A model generated the notes under the pieces. That model had not been told where the DNA came from, made no database searches, and saw only the letters and a program-made list of their open reading frames with translations. 64,000 nucleotides of DNA. It comes from an uncultured Oscillospiraceae bacterium. GTDB lineage: Bacteria > Bacillota > Clostridia > Oscillospirales > Ruminococcaceae. The position numbers were made by a program, and so were the translations under genes. This document shows positions 24,081-32,947 of this stretch, in pieces (the stretch's first letter is position 1; each line of letters begins with the position of its first letter). The stretch covers positions 1 through 64,000 of the forward strand of contig CAJUPO010000011.1 in NCBI GenBank assembly GCA_910588145.1, read 5' to 3'.

Positions 24081-25118
24081 ATGGCATCTGCTGCACAAAG
24101 AAATATCCGTTCTATCAGCTACGCAAAATACGGCTATTTCTTTATATTGCCATTTTTTCTGGTATATTGTTTTTTTCAGGTTTGGCCTCTGATTAATACT
24201 TTTATTCTTAGTTTTTACGGAAATGGTCAGAAAGTTGACGACTTTATCGGTCTTGACAACTTCAGAGCGCTTCTTTTCGGTTCCAGCGTAACAGGCATGG
24301 GACGTACTGCAAGCGCTATTCATGAAACATTCGTTAATACTCTTGGAAATACATTTATTGTTTGGATAGGTAACTTTGTTCCGCAGATCTGTATTTCTCT
24401 TGCGCTTGCCGTATGGTTTACAGACGCTAAGCTTAAGATTAGAGGTAAGGGCTTCTTCAAGGTTATTATGTATATGCCTAATATCGTAACAGCTGCTTCA
24501 GTAGCTGCACTTTACCTTTCACTCTTTGCTGAATCTCAGTACGGAAGCGTAAACAACCTTCTTTTGAGCGCCGGTATAATCGATTCTCCAATCAGATTTG
24601 TAACCGGATGCTGGCAGGCTCGTGGTATGATCATGTTTATCCAGTGCTGGATGTGGTTCGGTAATACAATGATTATGCTTATGTCCGGTATTATGGGTCT
24701 TAATCCGTCCCTGTTTGAAGCTGCAAATATCGACGGTGCTACAAGCGGTCAGATCTTCAGAAAGATCACTCTTCCGCTTCTCAGACCAATTATGCTTTAC
24801 ACTCTTGTAACATCTATGATCGGTGGTCTTCAGATGTACGATATCCCTTATCTTTACAGAAAGGGTACTGAAAGAAACCTGTTTACTAAAACGGTTGCTG
24901 TGTTTATTTATGAACACTTCCGTGAAAAAATGCCGAATCCAAACTATGGCTTCTCGGCTGCGGCTTCAGTAATTCTGTTCTTTATTACTATTGCTCTTGG
25001 CTCCGTTGCCTTTGCAATGAATCGTGATAAGGACGAGGCAATGAAGAAGAAAGAAAGAAAAGCATATGCCAAGGCGCTGAAGGCTAAGAAAAAAGGACTG
25101 GGAGGTATGGAGATATGA
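24081..25118 (+). CDS. ABC sugar importer permease 1 (MalF/UgpA type)
   Basis: A 345-residue inner-membrane permease with six hydrophobic segments and the EAA loop EAANIDGATSGQIFRKITLPLLRP that contacts the ATPase. The start is the ATG at 24081, with GAGAGG 8 bases upstream; a GTG nine bases earlier overlaps that site. The C-terminus is Lys-rich. It overlaps the next permease gene by 4 bp (ATGA), so the two are coupled. Confidence 0.92.
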   Translation: MASAAQRNIRSISYAKYGYFFILPFFLVYCFFQVWPLINTFILSFYGNGQKVDDFIGLDNFRALLFGSSVTGMGRTASAIHETFVNTLGNTFIVWIGNFVPQICISLALAVWFTDAKLKIRGKGFFKVIMYMPNIVTAASVAALYLSLFAESQYGSVNNLLLSAGIIDSPIRFVTGCWQARGMIMFIQCWMWFGNTMIMLMSGIMGLNPSLFEAANIDGATSGQIFRKITLPLLRPIMLYTLVTSMIGGLQMYDIPYLYRKGTERNLFTKTVAVFIYEHFREKMPNPNYGFSAAASVILFFITIALGSVAFAMNRDKDEAMKKKERKAYAKALKAKKKGLGGMEI

Positions 25119-25996
25119 GTTCTAATAATGTATCAAAGGATAATTATAGTGCTAAGCTCCGCTTCAAGTCAGTGCTTCTGTTTTTAGTATGCGTACTTCT
25201 TACTATAATTTGTCTGCTGCCGATTTACATACTTATTATCAATGCAACAAGAACTTCTGCTGAAGTTACCGGCGGAGTTTCATTGATTCCGGGCAATTAT
25301 CTGAAAGAGAATTTCCATACGCTGTTCAATCACCCTATGTTCGTTAACTTTAAGCCATTAATCGGTTTTAAGAACAGTGCGATCATTGCTGGTTGTTCAA
25401 CTCTTTTAAGCGTATTCTTCTCCGCTTTGACAGCTTATGGTCTTGTAGTTTATGACTTTAAGCTCAGAGGTGCGGCTTATACATTTATTCTTGCAGTTAT
25501 GATGGTACCTATGCAGGTTACTTCAGTTGGTTTCTTGCAGTTTATGCTGAAACTCAACTTAGGAGACTCTTTCATTCCGCTGATTATTCCTACAATCGCG
25601 GCTCCTGCAATCGTATTCTTCATGAGACAGTACCTGAAGTCTTCATTCCCGCTTGATATTGTCGAAGCGGCACGAATAGACGGCTGCGGAGAATTCAGAA
25701 CATTCCTGACAATTGCTATCCCGATGATGAAACCGGCTATTGCCGTTCAGGCTATATTCGCTTTCGTTGCTAACTGGAATAACTTCTATCAGCCATCAAT
25801 GATTCTTATTTCCAGAAAGCAGGAGCAGTTAACTATTCCAATGATGGTTAGTACGATCACATCTAACGATAAGATTAACGACTACGGCGCAAAATATGCC
25901 GCAATCGGACTTTCAATCGTTCCAATTGTTGTCGTTTACCTCATTCTTTCTAAGTTTATCGTTGAAGGCGTTGCTCTCGGCGGTGTTAAGGAATAA
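25115..25996 (+). CDS. ABC sugar importer permease 2 (MalG type)
   Basis: A 293-residue permease with six membrane segments and the EAA loop EAARIDGCGEFRTFLTIAIP. It forms the membrane channel together with permease 1. A terminator lies directly after it, so the operon is binding protein, permease 1, permease 2. Confidence 0.92.
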   Translation: MSSNNVSKDNYSAKLRFKSVLLFLVCVLLTIICLLPIYILIINATRTSAEVTGGVSLIPGNYLKENFHTLFNHPMFVNFKPLIGFKNSAIIAGCSTLLSVFFSALTAYGLVVYDFKLRGAAYTFILAVMMVPMQVTSVGFLQFMLKLNLGDSFIPLIIPTIAAPAIVFFMRQYLKSSFPLDIVEAARIDGCGEFRTFLTIAIPMMKPAIAVQAIFAFVANWNNFYQPSMILISRKQEQLTIPMMVSTITSNDKINDYGAKYAAIGLSIVPIVVVYLILSKFIVEGVALGGVKE

Positions 25997-26009
25997 TATT
26001 TCAAAAATT

Positions 26010-26039
26010 ACAGCAGGCTTAATGCCTGCTGTTTTTTTG
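26010..26039 (+). terminator. Terminator of the ABC importer operon
   Basis: ACAGCAGGC pairs with GCCTGCTGT and is followed by seven T bases. Confidence 0.9.
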
Positions 26040-26050
26040 TTAGATTGGTA

Positions 26051-26079
26051 TTGACCTTTAACCGATATAATGTTATACT
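26051..26079 (+). promoter_or_regulatory. Promoter of degV gene
   Basis: TTGACC (26051-26056), 17-bp spacer, TATACT (26074-26079). It sits downstream of an in-frame start at 26045 and so excludes it. Confidence 0.78.
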
Positions 26080-26119
26080 AAAACAGTTATATAAATACGA
26101 CAGAAAAAAGGAGATTTCT

Positions 26120-26974
26120 ATGAGTAAAATTGCGGTTGTAACTGATACAAACAGCGGTATAACAAATGAGGAAGCGGAAAAGCTTGGAGTTTTTCTTGTT
26201 CCAATGCCTTTTATTGTAGATGGAACAGAATACTTTGAGGGTGTTACATGTACTTATGAACACTTTTTTGATATGCTTGAATCAGGAAAGGATGTTTCAA
26301 CATCCCAGCCATCACCAAGTTCACTTACAGAAACCTGGGACAAGATTCTAAGGGACTATGATGAATTAATTTATATACCAATGTCATCAGCGCTCAGCAG
26401 TTCATTTGCAACAGCTAAGGCGCTTGCTTCTGAATATGATGGAAAGGTTTATGTTGTTGATAATAAAAGGATTTCAATAACTCAAAGATTATCTGTAATA
26501 GATGCCTTAAATCTTATTGAAAATAATTTAACTGCCTCTGAAATCAGTTCAATACTTGAAGAAAATGCATTGAATTGCAGTATTTATCTTGCTGTAAACA
26601 CTCTTGAACTTCTTAAAAAGAGCGGACGTGTCACATCAGCAGGAGCAGCAATAGCTTCGATTTTAGGACTGAAACCTGTTCTTCAGATTCAGGGAGAAAA
26701 GCTTGACGCCTTTTCAAAGGCAAGAGGAATGGCTAATGCAGAAAAGGTAATGCTTAATGCTGCTCAAAAGGATATAAATGAACGCTTTAAAGGAATGAAA
26801 GTAAAAATTAATGCTGCATATTCCGGAGAATATTCCGCCGCAGAGGGATGGCTGAAATCGGTCCGCAGCTTTTTTAATGATGAATCTATTGAAATGTATA
26901 AACTTCCCATTAGCATTTCCTGTCATGTTGGGGCAGGTGTTAAAGCCATTGGATTGATTCCTGAAATGCAGTAA
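26120..26974 (+). CDS. DegV family fatty-acid-binding protein
   Basis: A 284-residue DegV/FakB-type protein, which binds a fatty acid for phosphorylation by FakA. The family start (KIAVVTDTNSGI) follows AAAGGAG and the ATG at 26120; the binding region TSQPSPSSL and the SSALSSSFATA loop are intact, as are KKSGRVTSAG and the C-terminal HVGAGVKAIG. It lies 9 bp upstream of the HAD phosphatase gene, likely in one operon. Confidence 0.92.
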   Translation: MSKIAVVTDTNSGITNEEAEKLGVFLVPMPFIVDGTEYFEGVTCTYEHFFDMLESGKDVSTSQPSPSSLTETWDKILRDYDELIYIPMSSALSSSFATAKALASEYDGKVYVVDNKRISITQRLSVIDALNLIENNLTASEISSILEENALNCSIYLAVNTLELLKKSGRVTSAGAAIASILGLKPVLQIQGEKLDAFSKARGMANAEKVMLNAAQKDINERFKGMKVKINAAYSGEYSAAEGWLKSVRSFFNDESIEMYKLPISISCHVGAGVKAIGLIPEMQ

Positions 26975-26983
26975 GGAGTTTGT

Positions 26984-27697
26984 ATGAAATACAAAGCGGT
27001 TTTATTTGATCTTGACGGAACCCTCTTGCCCATGGATAATGATATTTTTACTAAAGGATATTTTACTGAATTGGCAAAAAAATTATCGCCGTTGGGAATT
27101 GCTCCCGAAGAACTTGTTTCGGCAGTATGGGCAGGAACTAAGGCTATGGTTAAAAATAAAGGAAAAAAACCTAATTGTGAGATTTTCTGGGAAACCTTTT
27201 CTGTAATAACTGATATGGACAGCACTGATTTCAGAAGAGAATCGGATAACTTTTACTCTAATGAATTTGCAAATGTAAAGAAATACACGGGTGAAAATTT
27301 ACTTGCTGTTGATGCAGTAAGAACGATCCGTGAAAAGGGAATAAAGGTTATATGTGCTTCAAATCCTATTTTTCCTCTCAACGGGCAGATAATGCGGTTA
27401 AGCTGGATAGGGCTTAATGCTGATGATTTTGATTATATTAGTTCATATGAAAGTGAAGCGTTCTGCAAACCTGATCCGGAATACTACAAAGCTTTATGTC
27501 GGAAAGCAGGCGTTGAACCAGCGGAGTGTCTTTTTGTGGGTAACGATGAGGAAGAAGATATGTATGCCGCTGAGTCAATCGGTATTGATTGTTATCTTAT
27601 AAATGACTGGAAAATTCCAAGTAAAAAGAATCCTTGGAAGGGCAGAAGCGGTACATTTGAAGAATTTTATAAATTGCTGAAAGAAGATTGTTTGTAA
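26984..27697 (+). CDS. HAD-family hydrolase
   Basis: A 237-residue phosphatase with motif I FDLDGTLLP, motif II CASNP, Lys in FCKPDPEYY (motif III) and motif IV VGNDEEEDM. The cap domain is helical (C1 type). It resembles phosphoglycolate-phosphatase-like HAD proteins of unknown substrate. Good SD (AAGGAG) 8 bases upstream. It follows degV. Confidence 0.88.
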   Translation: MKYKAVLFDLDGTLLPMDNDIFTKGYFTELAKKLSPLGIAPEELVSAVWAGTKAMVKNKGKKPNCEIFWETFSVITDMDSTDFRRESDNFYSNEFANVKKYTGENLLAVDAVRTIREKGIKVICASNPIFPLNGQIMRLSWIGLNADDFDYISSYESEAFCKPDPEYYKALCRKAGVEPAECLFVGNDEEEDMYAAESIGIDCYLINDWKIPSKKNPWKGRSGTFEEFYKLLKEDCL

Positions 27698-27719
27698 ATA
27701 ATCAGAAAGGCGAAAGGAT

Positions 27720-27929
27720 ATGGAAGAATTAAAAAGTATTATGGAAAAATTTGCGGCTTGCGGATGGGATTTAATTTCTGATCCGGCACAAGCTTGGCTG
27801 AATGGAAACGGTGATAAAGAAGCGCTTATTGCTGCCGTTAAACAAGCTGATAATGAGTGCGGCAGCTGCGGGTGTGAGTTAGATCCGCTATATAAAAGGG
27901 CATTAGAGTTATTAAATGAAGCTTGCTAA
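27720..27929 (+). CDS. Small acidic hypothetical protein
   Basis: A 69-residue protein with a helical N-terminus (MEELKSIMEKFAACG), a Trp-rich centre and four Cys (ECGSCGCELD and the C-terminal NEAC) that could bind metal. GAAAGG lies before the ATG. It is the last gene of the degV-HAD transcript before a terminator. Not recognised. Confidence 0.65.
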   Translation: MEELKSIMEKFAACGWDLISDPAQAWLNGNGDKEALIAAVKQADNECGSCGCELDPLYKRALELLNEAC

Positions 27930-27989
27930 AAATTATTGCAGTTAAATTATGGAGGTTAGCCCGTATACAGATTATAAATAATAAACTAA

Positions 27990-28024
27990 AATGACCGTAT
28001 CCTTTAATGGATACGGTCATTGTT
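27990..28024. terminator. Bidirectional terminator before dapB
   Basis: A 13-bp perfect stem (AATGACCGTATCC) between the convergent small gene and dapB. Confidence 0.85.
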
Positions 28025-28036
28025 ATACAACATATG

Positions 28037-28792
28037 TTACTGGGAAACGATGTTTCCCATATCATAAAGACCTGCGCTGCGTCCGCAGATATAAATAGCT
28101 GCGTTAATAGAACCTTCGGCAAAAACAGTTTTTGAAGCTGCTGAATGGGAAATGGTAATGGTTTCGTCATTACCTGCGAAGAGAACTTCATGTATTCCGA
28201 CAATTGTTCCGCCTCTGACAGCATGAATACCTATTTCATTTTGATCACGTTTTTTACGCTGAGAGTGACGGTCATAAGTATACTTGAGGTCGTCATTTCT
28301 TGTTTCATTTATTGCATTGGCAATCATAAGTGCAGTACCGCTGGGAGCGTCGATCTTTTGATTGTGATGCTTTTCGATAATTTCAATATCAAATTGATTT
28401 CCAAGAATTGCGGTAGCCTTTTTTGCAAGCTGTACAAGAAGATTTATACCCAAAGACATATTCCATGAGAAGAATACAGGGATATTAGAGGACGCTTTCT
28501 TGATTTGAGCAACCTGTTCGTCGCTGTAACCTGTTGTAGCAAAAACAACCGGAGTGCCGGTAGACATACAATATTCAAGTAAAGATGTCAGGCTTGCGGG
28601 ATGTGAATAGTCGATTATAGCATCAGGCTTTTCAGGCAGTTCGTTAGGAGTTTTCACTATTGGAAAATCCGCATATGTTTCGGTATTAAGGTCAATTCCG
28701 CCAATAACGCAGCAATCCTCACGCTCTTTGATACAGCGGTAAATAGTTTGCCCCATTTTTCCGTTAGCGCCGCATATAGCAATTTTAGTCAT
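28037..28792 (-). CDS. dapB: 4-hydroxy-tetrahydrodipicolinate reductase
   Basis: A 251-residue enzyme that reduces hydroxytetrahydrodipicolinate with NAD(P)H in lysine and diaminopimelate synthesis. The Rossmann motif is GANGKMGQTIYR, the catalytic His pair lies in EKHHNQKIDAPSGTA, and the substrate Lys follows. It is the last gene of asd-dapA-dapB, under the lysine riboswitch. Confidence 0.95.
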   Translation of the reverse strand: MTKIAICGANGKMGQTIYRCIKEREDCCVIGGIDLNTETYADFPIVKTPNELPEKPDAIIDYSHPASLTSLLEYCMSTGTPVVFATTGYSDEQVAQIKKASSNIPVFFSWNMSLGINLLVQLAKKATAILGNQFDIEIIEKHHNQKIDAPSGTALMIANAINETRNDDLKYTYDRHSQRKKRDQNEIGIHAVRGGTIVGIHEVLFAGNDETITISHSAASKTVFAEGSINAAIYICGRSAGLYDMGNIVSQ

Positions 28793-28819
28793 TTTTTAAT
28801 TCCCTTTCCTTAAGAATAA

Positions 28820-29707
28820 TCAGATAAGACCTGCATTTTTCATTGCAGCCTTTAGCTTTTCAGCGTTTGCTTCTGTCATAGTACAGAGCGGAAGTCTGCA
28901 TTCTCCGGAAGGCATTCCCATATAATTCATTGCTTCCTTTACAGGAATCGGATTAACTTCAATAAACAGGCTGTTAATAAGGTTCAGATACTTCATCTGA
29001 AGAGCAGCGGCTTCTGGATAATTTCCATCAAGACAAAGCTGAGTCATATCATGAGTTTCTTTCGGCATAATGTTTGACAGCACTGAAATAACGCCCTTTG
29101 CGCCGATAGACATCATTGGAACAATTATGTCATCATTTCCGCTGTAAACGTCCAGTCTGTCACCGCATTCAGCTATAAGCTTTGAAGTATAGCTTATATT
29201 TCCGCTGGCTTCCTTTACGGCAACTATATTTTTAAATTCAGAAAGGGTTTTATATGTTGAAATATCAATGCTGACTCCGGTACGTCCTGGGATATTGTAA
29301 AGGATGATCGGAATATCAACGCATTCAGCGATCTTTCCGAAATGAGCTACAAGACCTTTTTGGCTTGCTTTGTTGTAGTAAGGGGTAACGAGAAGAAGTC
29401 CGTCGGCGCCAAGATCCTGAGCTGTTTTTGAAAGCTCAGCGGCATATCTTGTATCATTGCTTCCTGTTCCGGCAATAACCGGAAGTCTGCCCTTAGTACG
29501 TTCAACTGCGAATCTTATGCATTCAATATGTTCGTCATCTGTCATAGTGGAAGCTTCGCCGGTTGTACCGCAGACAATAATTGCGTCTGTTCCGTTGTTT
29601 ATTTGGTATTCCAGATTTTCAGCAAATCCGTCAAAATTTATAGAACCATCGGCGTTAAAAGGTGTTACAATAGCAACGCCTGCGCCGGTAAAAATAGTAT
29701 TTTTCAT
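28820..29707 (-). CDS. dapA: 4-hydroxy-tetrahydrodipicolinate synthase
   Basis: A 295-residue class I aldolase that condenses pyruvate with aspartate semialdehyde. GTTGEASTM binds substrate, the catalytic Tyr is in LYNIPGRTG, and the Schiff-base Lys is in AVKEASGN. It is the middle gene of the operon. A good SD (GGAGG) lies 8 bases upstream. Confidence 0.96.
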   Translation of the reverse strand: MKNTIFTGAGVAIVTPFNADGSINFDGFAENLEYQINNGTDAIIVCGTTGEASTMTDDEHIECIRFAVERTKGRLPVIAGTGSNDTRYAAELSKTAQDLGADGLLLVTPYYNKASQKGLVAHFGKIAECVDIPIILYNIPGRTGVSIDISTYKTLSEFKNIVAVKEASGNISYTSKLIAECGDRLDVYSGNDDIIVPMMSIGAKGVISVLSNIMPKETHDMTQLCLDGNYPEAAALQMKYLNLINSLFIEVNPIPVKEAMNYMGMPSGECRLPLCTMTEANAEKLKAAMKNAGLI

Positions 29708-29762
29708 TGTGCAGTGACCTCCTTATTTTATCGGGTGTATTTGATAAAATTACTTTTTAATT

Positions 29763-30842
29763 TTAGTCAAAATAACCCTTTGCAGCCAAAAGCTCTGCGA
29801 GAAGTACTCCGCCGCCTGCTGCTCCTCTAAGCGTATTGTGTGAAAGGCTGACAAATTTGTAGTCATACTGTGTGTCTTCTCTCAGACGTCCGGCAGAAAC
29901 AGCCATACCGCCTTCAAGATTTCTGTCAAGCTTTGCCTGAGGACGGTTATCTTCTTCAAAATAATAAATAAACTGCTTTGGTGCAGATGGGAGTTCGAGT
30001 TCCTGAGGTTCGCCCTTGAATTCAGCCCATTTTTTAAGTATCTCTTCCTTGGAAGGCTTATTTTCAAATGAAACGAATACAGCCGCAGTATGCCCGTCTG
30101 AAACTGGTACTCTGAGGCATTGTGTAGTAATTGACGGAGTCTGAGCGTTTACGATTTTATCGCCCTCGATATGTCCCCAAACCTTGAGAGGTTCCTGTTC
30201 TGACTTTTCTTCTTCTCCGCCGATATACGGAATAAGGTTATCGACCATGTCAGGCCATGTTTCAAAAGTTTTTCCGGCGCCGGAAATAGCCTGGTAAGTG
30301 CAGGCAAGAACTTTAGTAATACCAAATTCTCTCAAAGGGTTAAGAGCCGGTACGTAGCTCTGGATTGAACAGTTTGATTTTACGGCAATAAATCCTCTTT
30401 CAGTGCCAAGGCGCTTTCTCTGGGATTCAATGACTGCGATGTGGTCGGAATTTATTTCCGGAACAACCATTGGAACGTCGGGAGTGCCTCTGTGAGCAGA
30501 ATTGTTTGATACAACAGGGCATTCTGCCTTTGCGTATTTTTCTTCAAGAGCCTTTATTTCGTCTTTTTTCATATCCACTGCACAAAAAACAAAGTCAACC
30601 ATAGATGCAATTTTTTCAACATCCGCTTCTGCGTTCATGATTATCATATTCTTCATTTTTTCAGGCATAGGCGCCGACATTGCCCATCTTGAGCCTGCGG
30701 CTTCTTCATATGTTTTTCCGGCTGATCTTGGAGAAGCTGCGAGAACCTCTACGTTAAACCACGGATGATTTTCGAGAAGTGTTGCAAATCTCTGTCCAAC
30801 CATACCGGTTGCACCAATTATGCCTACTTTGTACTGCTTCAT
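29763..30842 (-). CDS. asd: Aspartate-semialdehyde dehydrogenase
   Basis: A 359-residue enzyme that reduces aspartyl phosphate, first step of the diaminopimelate branch shown here. The NADP-binding motif is GATGMVGQRF, the catalytic Cys is in SNCSIQSYVPALNPL, and a His in RVPVSDGHTA. The sequence pattern is the longer archaeal/fungal-like ASADH type also found in Clostridia. It is the first gene after the lysine riboswitch. Confidence 0.95.
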   Translation of the reverse strand: MKQYKVGIIGATGMVGQRFATLLENHPWFNVEVLAASPRSAGKTYEEAAGSRWAMSAPMPEKMKNMIIMNAEADVEKIASMVDFVFCAVDMKKDEIKALEEKYAKAECPVVSNNSAHRGTPDVPMVVPEINSDHIAVIESQRKRLGTERGFIAVKSNCSIQSYVPALNPLREFGITKVLACTYQAISGAGKTFETWPDMVDNLIPYIGGEEEKSEQEPLKVWGHIEGDKIVNAQTPSITTQCLRVPVSDGHTAAVFVSFENKPSKEEILKKWAEFKGEPQELELPSAPKQFIYYFEEDNRPQAKLDRNLEGGMAVSAGRLREDTQYDYKFVSLSHNTLRGAAGGGVLLAELLAAKGYFD

Positions 30843-30879
30843 TTTACAAATTACTCCTTTTAATTAAATAGTTAAATAA

Positions 30880-30911
30880 AATAAATTAAAAAAACCGGTT
30901 GAAAACCGGTT
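30880..30911 (-). terminator. Riboswitch-controlled attenuator
   Basis: On the minus strand AACCGGTT, a 3-base loop and AACCGGTT again (30893-30911), then a T run, about 40 bp before asd. This is the off-state terminator of the lysine riboswitch. Confidence 0.85.
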
Positions 30912-30966
30912 CATCATACGATATAATAGAAATATTGACATTACAATTTATAAAAACCGTATTGCC

Positions 30967-31128
30967 GATAGCTCTCCATCAAACGCTGATGACAATCATA
31001 ATCCTATTGAGATTATGACCAGAACAAATTTTACCAGAATTTATTCTTCGGCGGTTTTGCCTTTCGTGACTGTATGAAGCGGAATGGTTTTCCTGACAGT
31101 CATTACTTTTCGCAACCGCGCCTCTACC
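30967..31128 (-). ncRNA. Lysine riboswitch (L box) aptamer
   Basis: The minus strand carries the L-box pattern: GGTAGAGGCGCG at the 5' side, AAAGTAATGACTG, AACCGCCGAAG in the core, and GGAGAGCTATC at the 3' side, with GGTAG pairing with CTATC as the closing helix. The long paired arm TCATAATCTCA...AGGATTATGA lies between. It binds lysine and stops transcription of asd-dapA-dapB through the attenuator. Confidence 0.92.
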
Positions 31129-31136
31129 ATGTGTTT

Positions 31137-31165
31137 ATAATATCATTTTATTTTGTATATGTCAA
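31137..31165 (-). promoter_or_regulatory. Promoter of the riboswitch-dap operon
   Basis: Minus-strand TTGACA (31160-31165), 17-bp spacer, TATTAT (31137-31142), 10 bp before the aptamer. Confidence 0.85.
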
Positions 31166-31194
31166 TAAGTTTTTTGAATTTAGGTGCTGAAAAT

Positions 31195-32220
31195 ATGAAA
31201 AAATCTGATTTTTACTATGATTTACCTGAGGAGCTTATTGCTCAAACTCCCATAGAGCCCAGAAATCATTCACGTCTTATGAAAATTGACAGAGCAACGG
31301 GAGAAATTGAACATTCCCGTTTCTATAATTTATGCAGCAGCCTTAAAAAAGGTGATTTGCTGGTACTTAACGATTCAAGGGTACTTCCGGCAAGACTTTA
31401 CGGAGAAAAAATAGATAACGGTACTTTTATAGAGTTTCTGCTTTTGGAGCAGAAAGGGGACAAGGTCTGGGAAATTATCTGCCGTCCGGGTAAAAAGGCA
31501 AAGACCGGCGCCAGATTTTCTTTCGGCGGAGGAAAGCTTACTGCGGAAGTTATTGAGGTAAAGGAAGACGGTAACAGAGTAGTTAGATTTGAATGTGAAG
31601 GAAGCTTTTACGAAGTGCTTGATGATATAGGACAGATGCCGCTTCCTCCTTATATTACCCGGAAGCTTGAGGATAAGGAAAGATACCAGACCGTTTATTC
31701 CAGGGAAACGGGTTCTGCCGCTGCTCCTACAGCGGGACTGCATTTTACAAATGAAATGCTTGACGAAATAAAGAAAGCCGGAGTTGATATTGCTTATGTA
31801 ACGCTTCATGTAGGTCTTGGTACATTTCGTCCGGTTAAAGAGGACGATATTTTAAAGCATAAAATGCACAGCGAGCATTACAGCTTAAGCTCGGAAACCG
31901 CAGAAAAAATCAACAGAACCAAACAGAACGGAGGAAGAGTTATCGCTGTTGGTACAACCTCCTGCCGTACTTTGGAAAGCATGGAACTTGAAAACGGACT
32001 TGTCAAAGCCGGTGAAGGCTATACCGATATATTTATTTATCCTGGTTACAAATTCAAGCTTCTGGACGGACTTATTACTAATTTTCATCTTCCGGAAAGT
32101 ACGCTGATTATGCTCGTTTCTGCATTTTTAGGTTACGATAAAACTATGAATGCTTACAGAACTGCAGTTGAAGATAAATACAGATTTTTCAGCTTCGGGG
32201 ATGCAATGATGATTTTATAA
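31195..32220 (+). CDS. queA: tRNA preQ1(34) S-adenosylmethionine ribosyltransferase-isomerase
   Basis: A 341-residue enzyme that makes epoxyqueuosine in the tRNA anticodon. Start MKKSDFYYDLPEELIAQTP is the family start, with AGGTG 8 bases upstream; the frame extending back to 31153 would overlap the dap promoter. Motifs: VLNDSRVLPARLYG, PLPPYI, YQTVY...GSAAAPTAGLHFT and FITNFHLPESTLIMLVSAF-like end. It shares an operon with tgt, the next queuosine enzyme. Confidence 0.95.
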   Translation: MKKSDFYYDLPEELIAQTPIEPRNHSRLMKIDRATGEIEHSRFYNLCSSLKKGDLLVLNDSRVLPARLYGEKIDNGTFIEFLLLEQKGDKVWEIICRPGKKAKTGARFSFGGGKLTAEVIEVKEDGNRVVRFECEGSFYEVLDDIGQMPLPPYITRKLEDKERYQTVYSRETGSAAAPTAGLHFTNEMLDEIKKAGVDIAYVTLHVGLGTFRPVKEDDILKHKMHSEHYSLSSETAEKINRTKQNGGRVIAVGTTSCRTLESMELENGLVKAGEGYTDIFIYPGYKFKLLDGLITNFHLPESTLIMLVSAFLGYDKTMNAYRTAVEDKYRFFSFGDAMMIL

Positions 32221-32234
32221 AGGCAGGGGATATT

Positions 32235-32936
32235 ATGAAAATCAAAGGTGTTCGTACAGTAATGCTTCTTATTGGTATTATTTTTACTTTTATTGGCATT
32301 ATTCTGTTTAGTGCAGGCAGTTTTGTAATGGCAAAGCATATTTCTGATAAAGACAAGTATGATAAAACTCAGGCTAATATAACAGAAATTAATCATACAA
32401 ACAGTAATGCATTTATTGAATATACAATTGACGGAATAACCTATGAGGGTAAGCTGAATGAATGCAGTACAAATATGCAGGTTGGTGATCCGGTGTGGAT
32501 ATATTATGATCCTGAGGATCCATATGAATTTATAAGTGATTCTAAAATTTTTGAAATTATCTTTATTTCTGTGGGCGGATTTTTTACTGTAATCGGTATT
32601 GTATTTCTGATAATCTGCTATAAGAAAAAACGTAAGGTTAATGAACTTATTGTAAACGGTGATAAGCTAAGCGGAACAATTATTGCTGTCAGAACAAATT
32701 ATAAAATAAGAGTTAATAACCGGTATCCTTTTATAGCAGACTGCGAGGTTATTAATCCATATGACAATGAAAAATATCTTTATAGGTCGGAAAATGTTAT
32801 GGAAGATATATCCATGCTGGTAGGAATGACGGTAACAGTATTTGTTGACAGAAATGACAGAAGCAAATACTATGTTGATATACAGGAGCTGTTAAACAGC
32901 TATAATAGTGATTTTCAAATTCACGATTACAGATAA
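32235..32936 (+). CDS. DUF3592-like membrane protein
   Basis: A 233-residue protein with two membrane segments (about 7-30 and 110-133) and small beta-rich domains between and after them (YTIDGITYEGKLN, DPVWIYYDPEDP), as in DUF3592 proteins. It lies between queA and tgt with 14- and 11-bp gaps, so it is co-transcribed; a functional link to queuosine is not implied. Function unknown. Confidence 0.7.
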   Translation: MKIKGVRTVMLLIGIIFTFIGIILFSAGSFVMAKHISDKDKYDKTQANITEINHTNSNAFIEYTIDGITYEGKLNECSTNMQVGDPVWIYYDPEDPYEFISDSKIFEIIFISVGGFFTVIGIVFLIICYKKKRKVNELIVNGDKLSGTIIAVRTNYKIRVNNRYPFIADCEVINPYDNEKYLYRSENVMEDISMLVGMTVTVFVDRNDRSKYYVDIQELLNSYNSDFQIHDYR

Positions 32937-32947
32937 AAGGAGAAACC

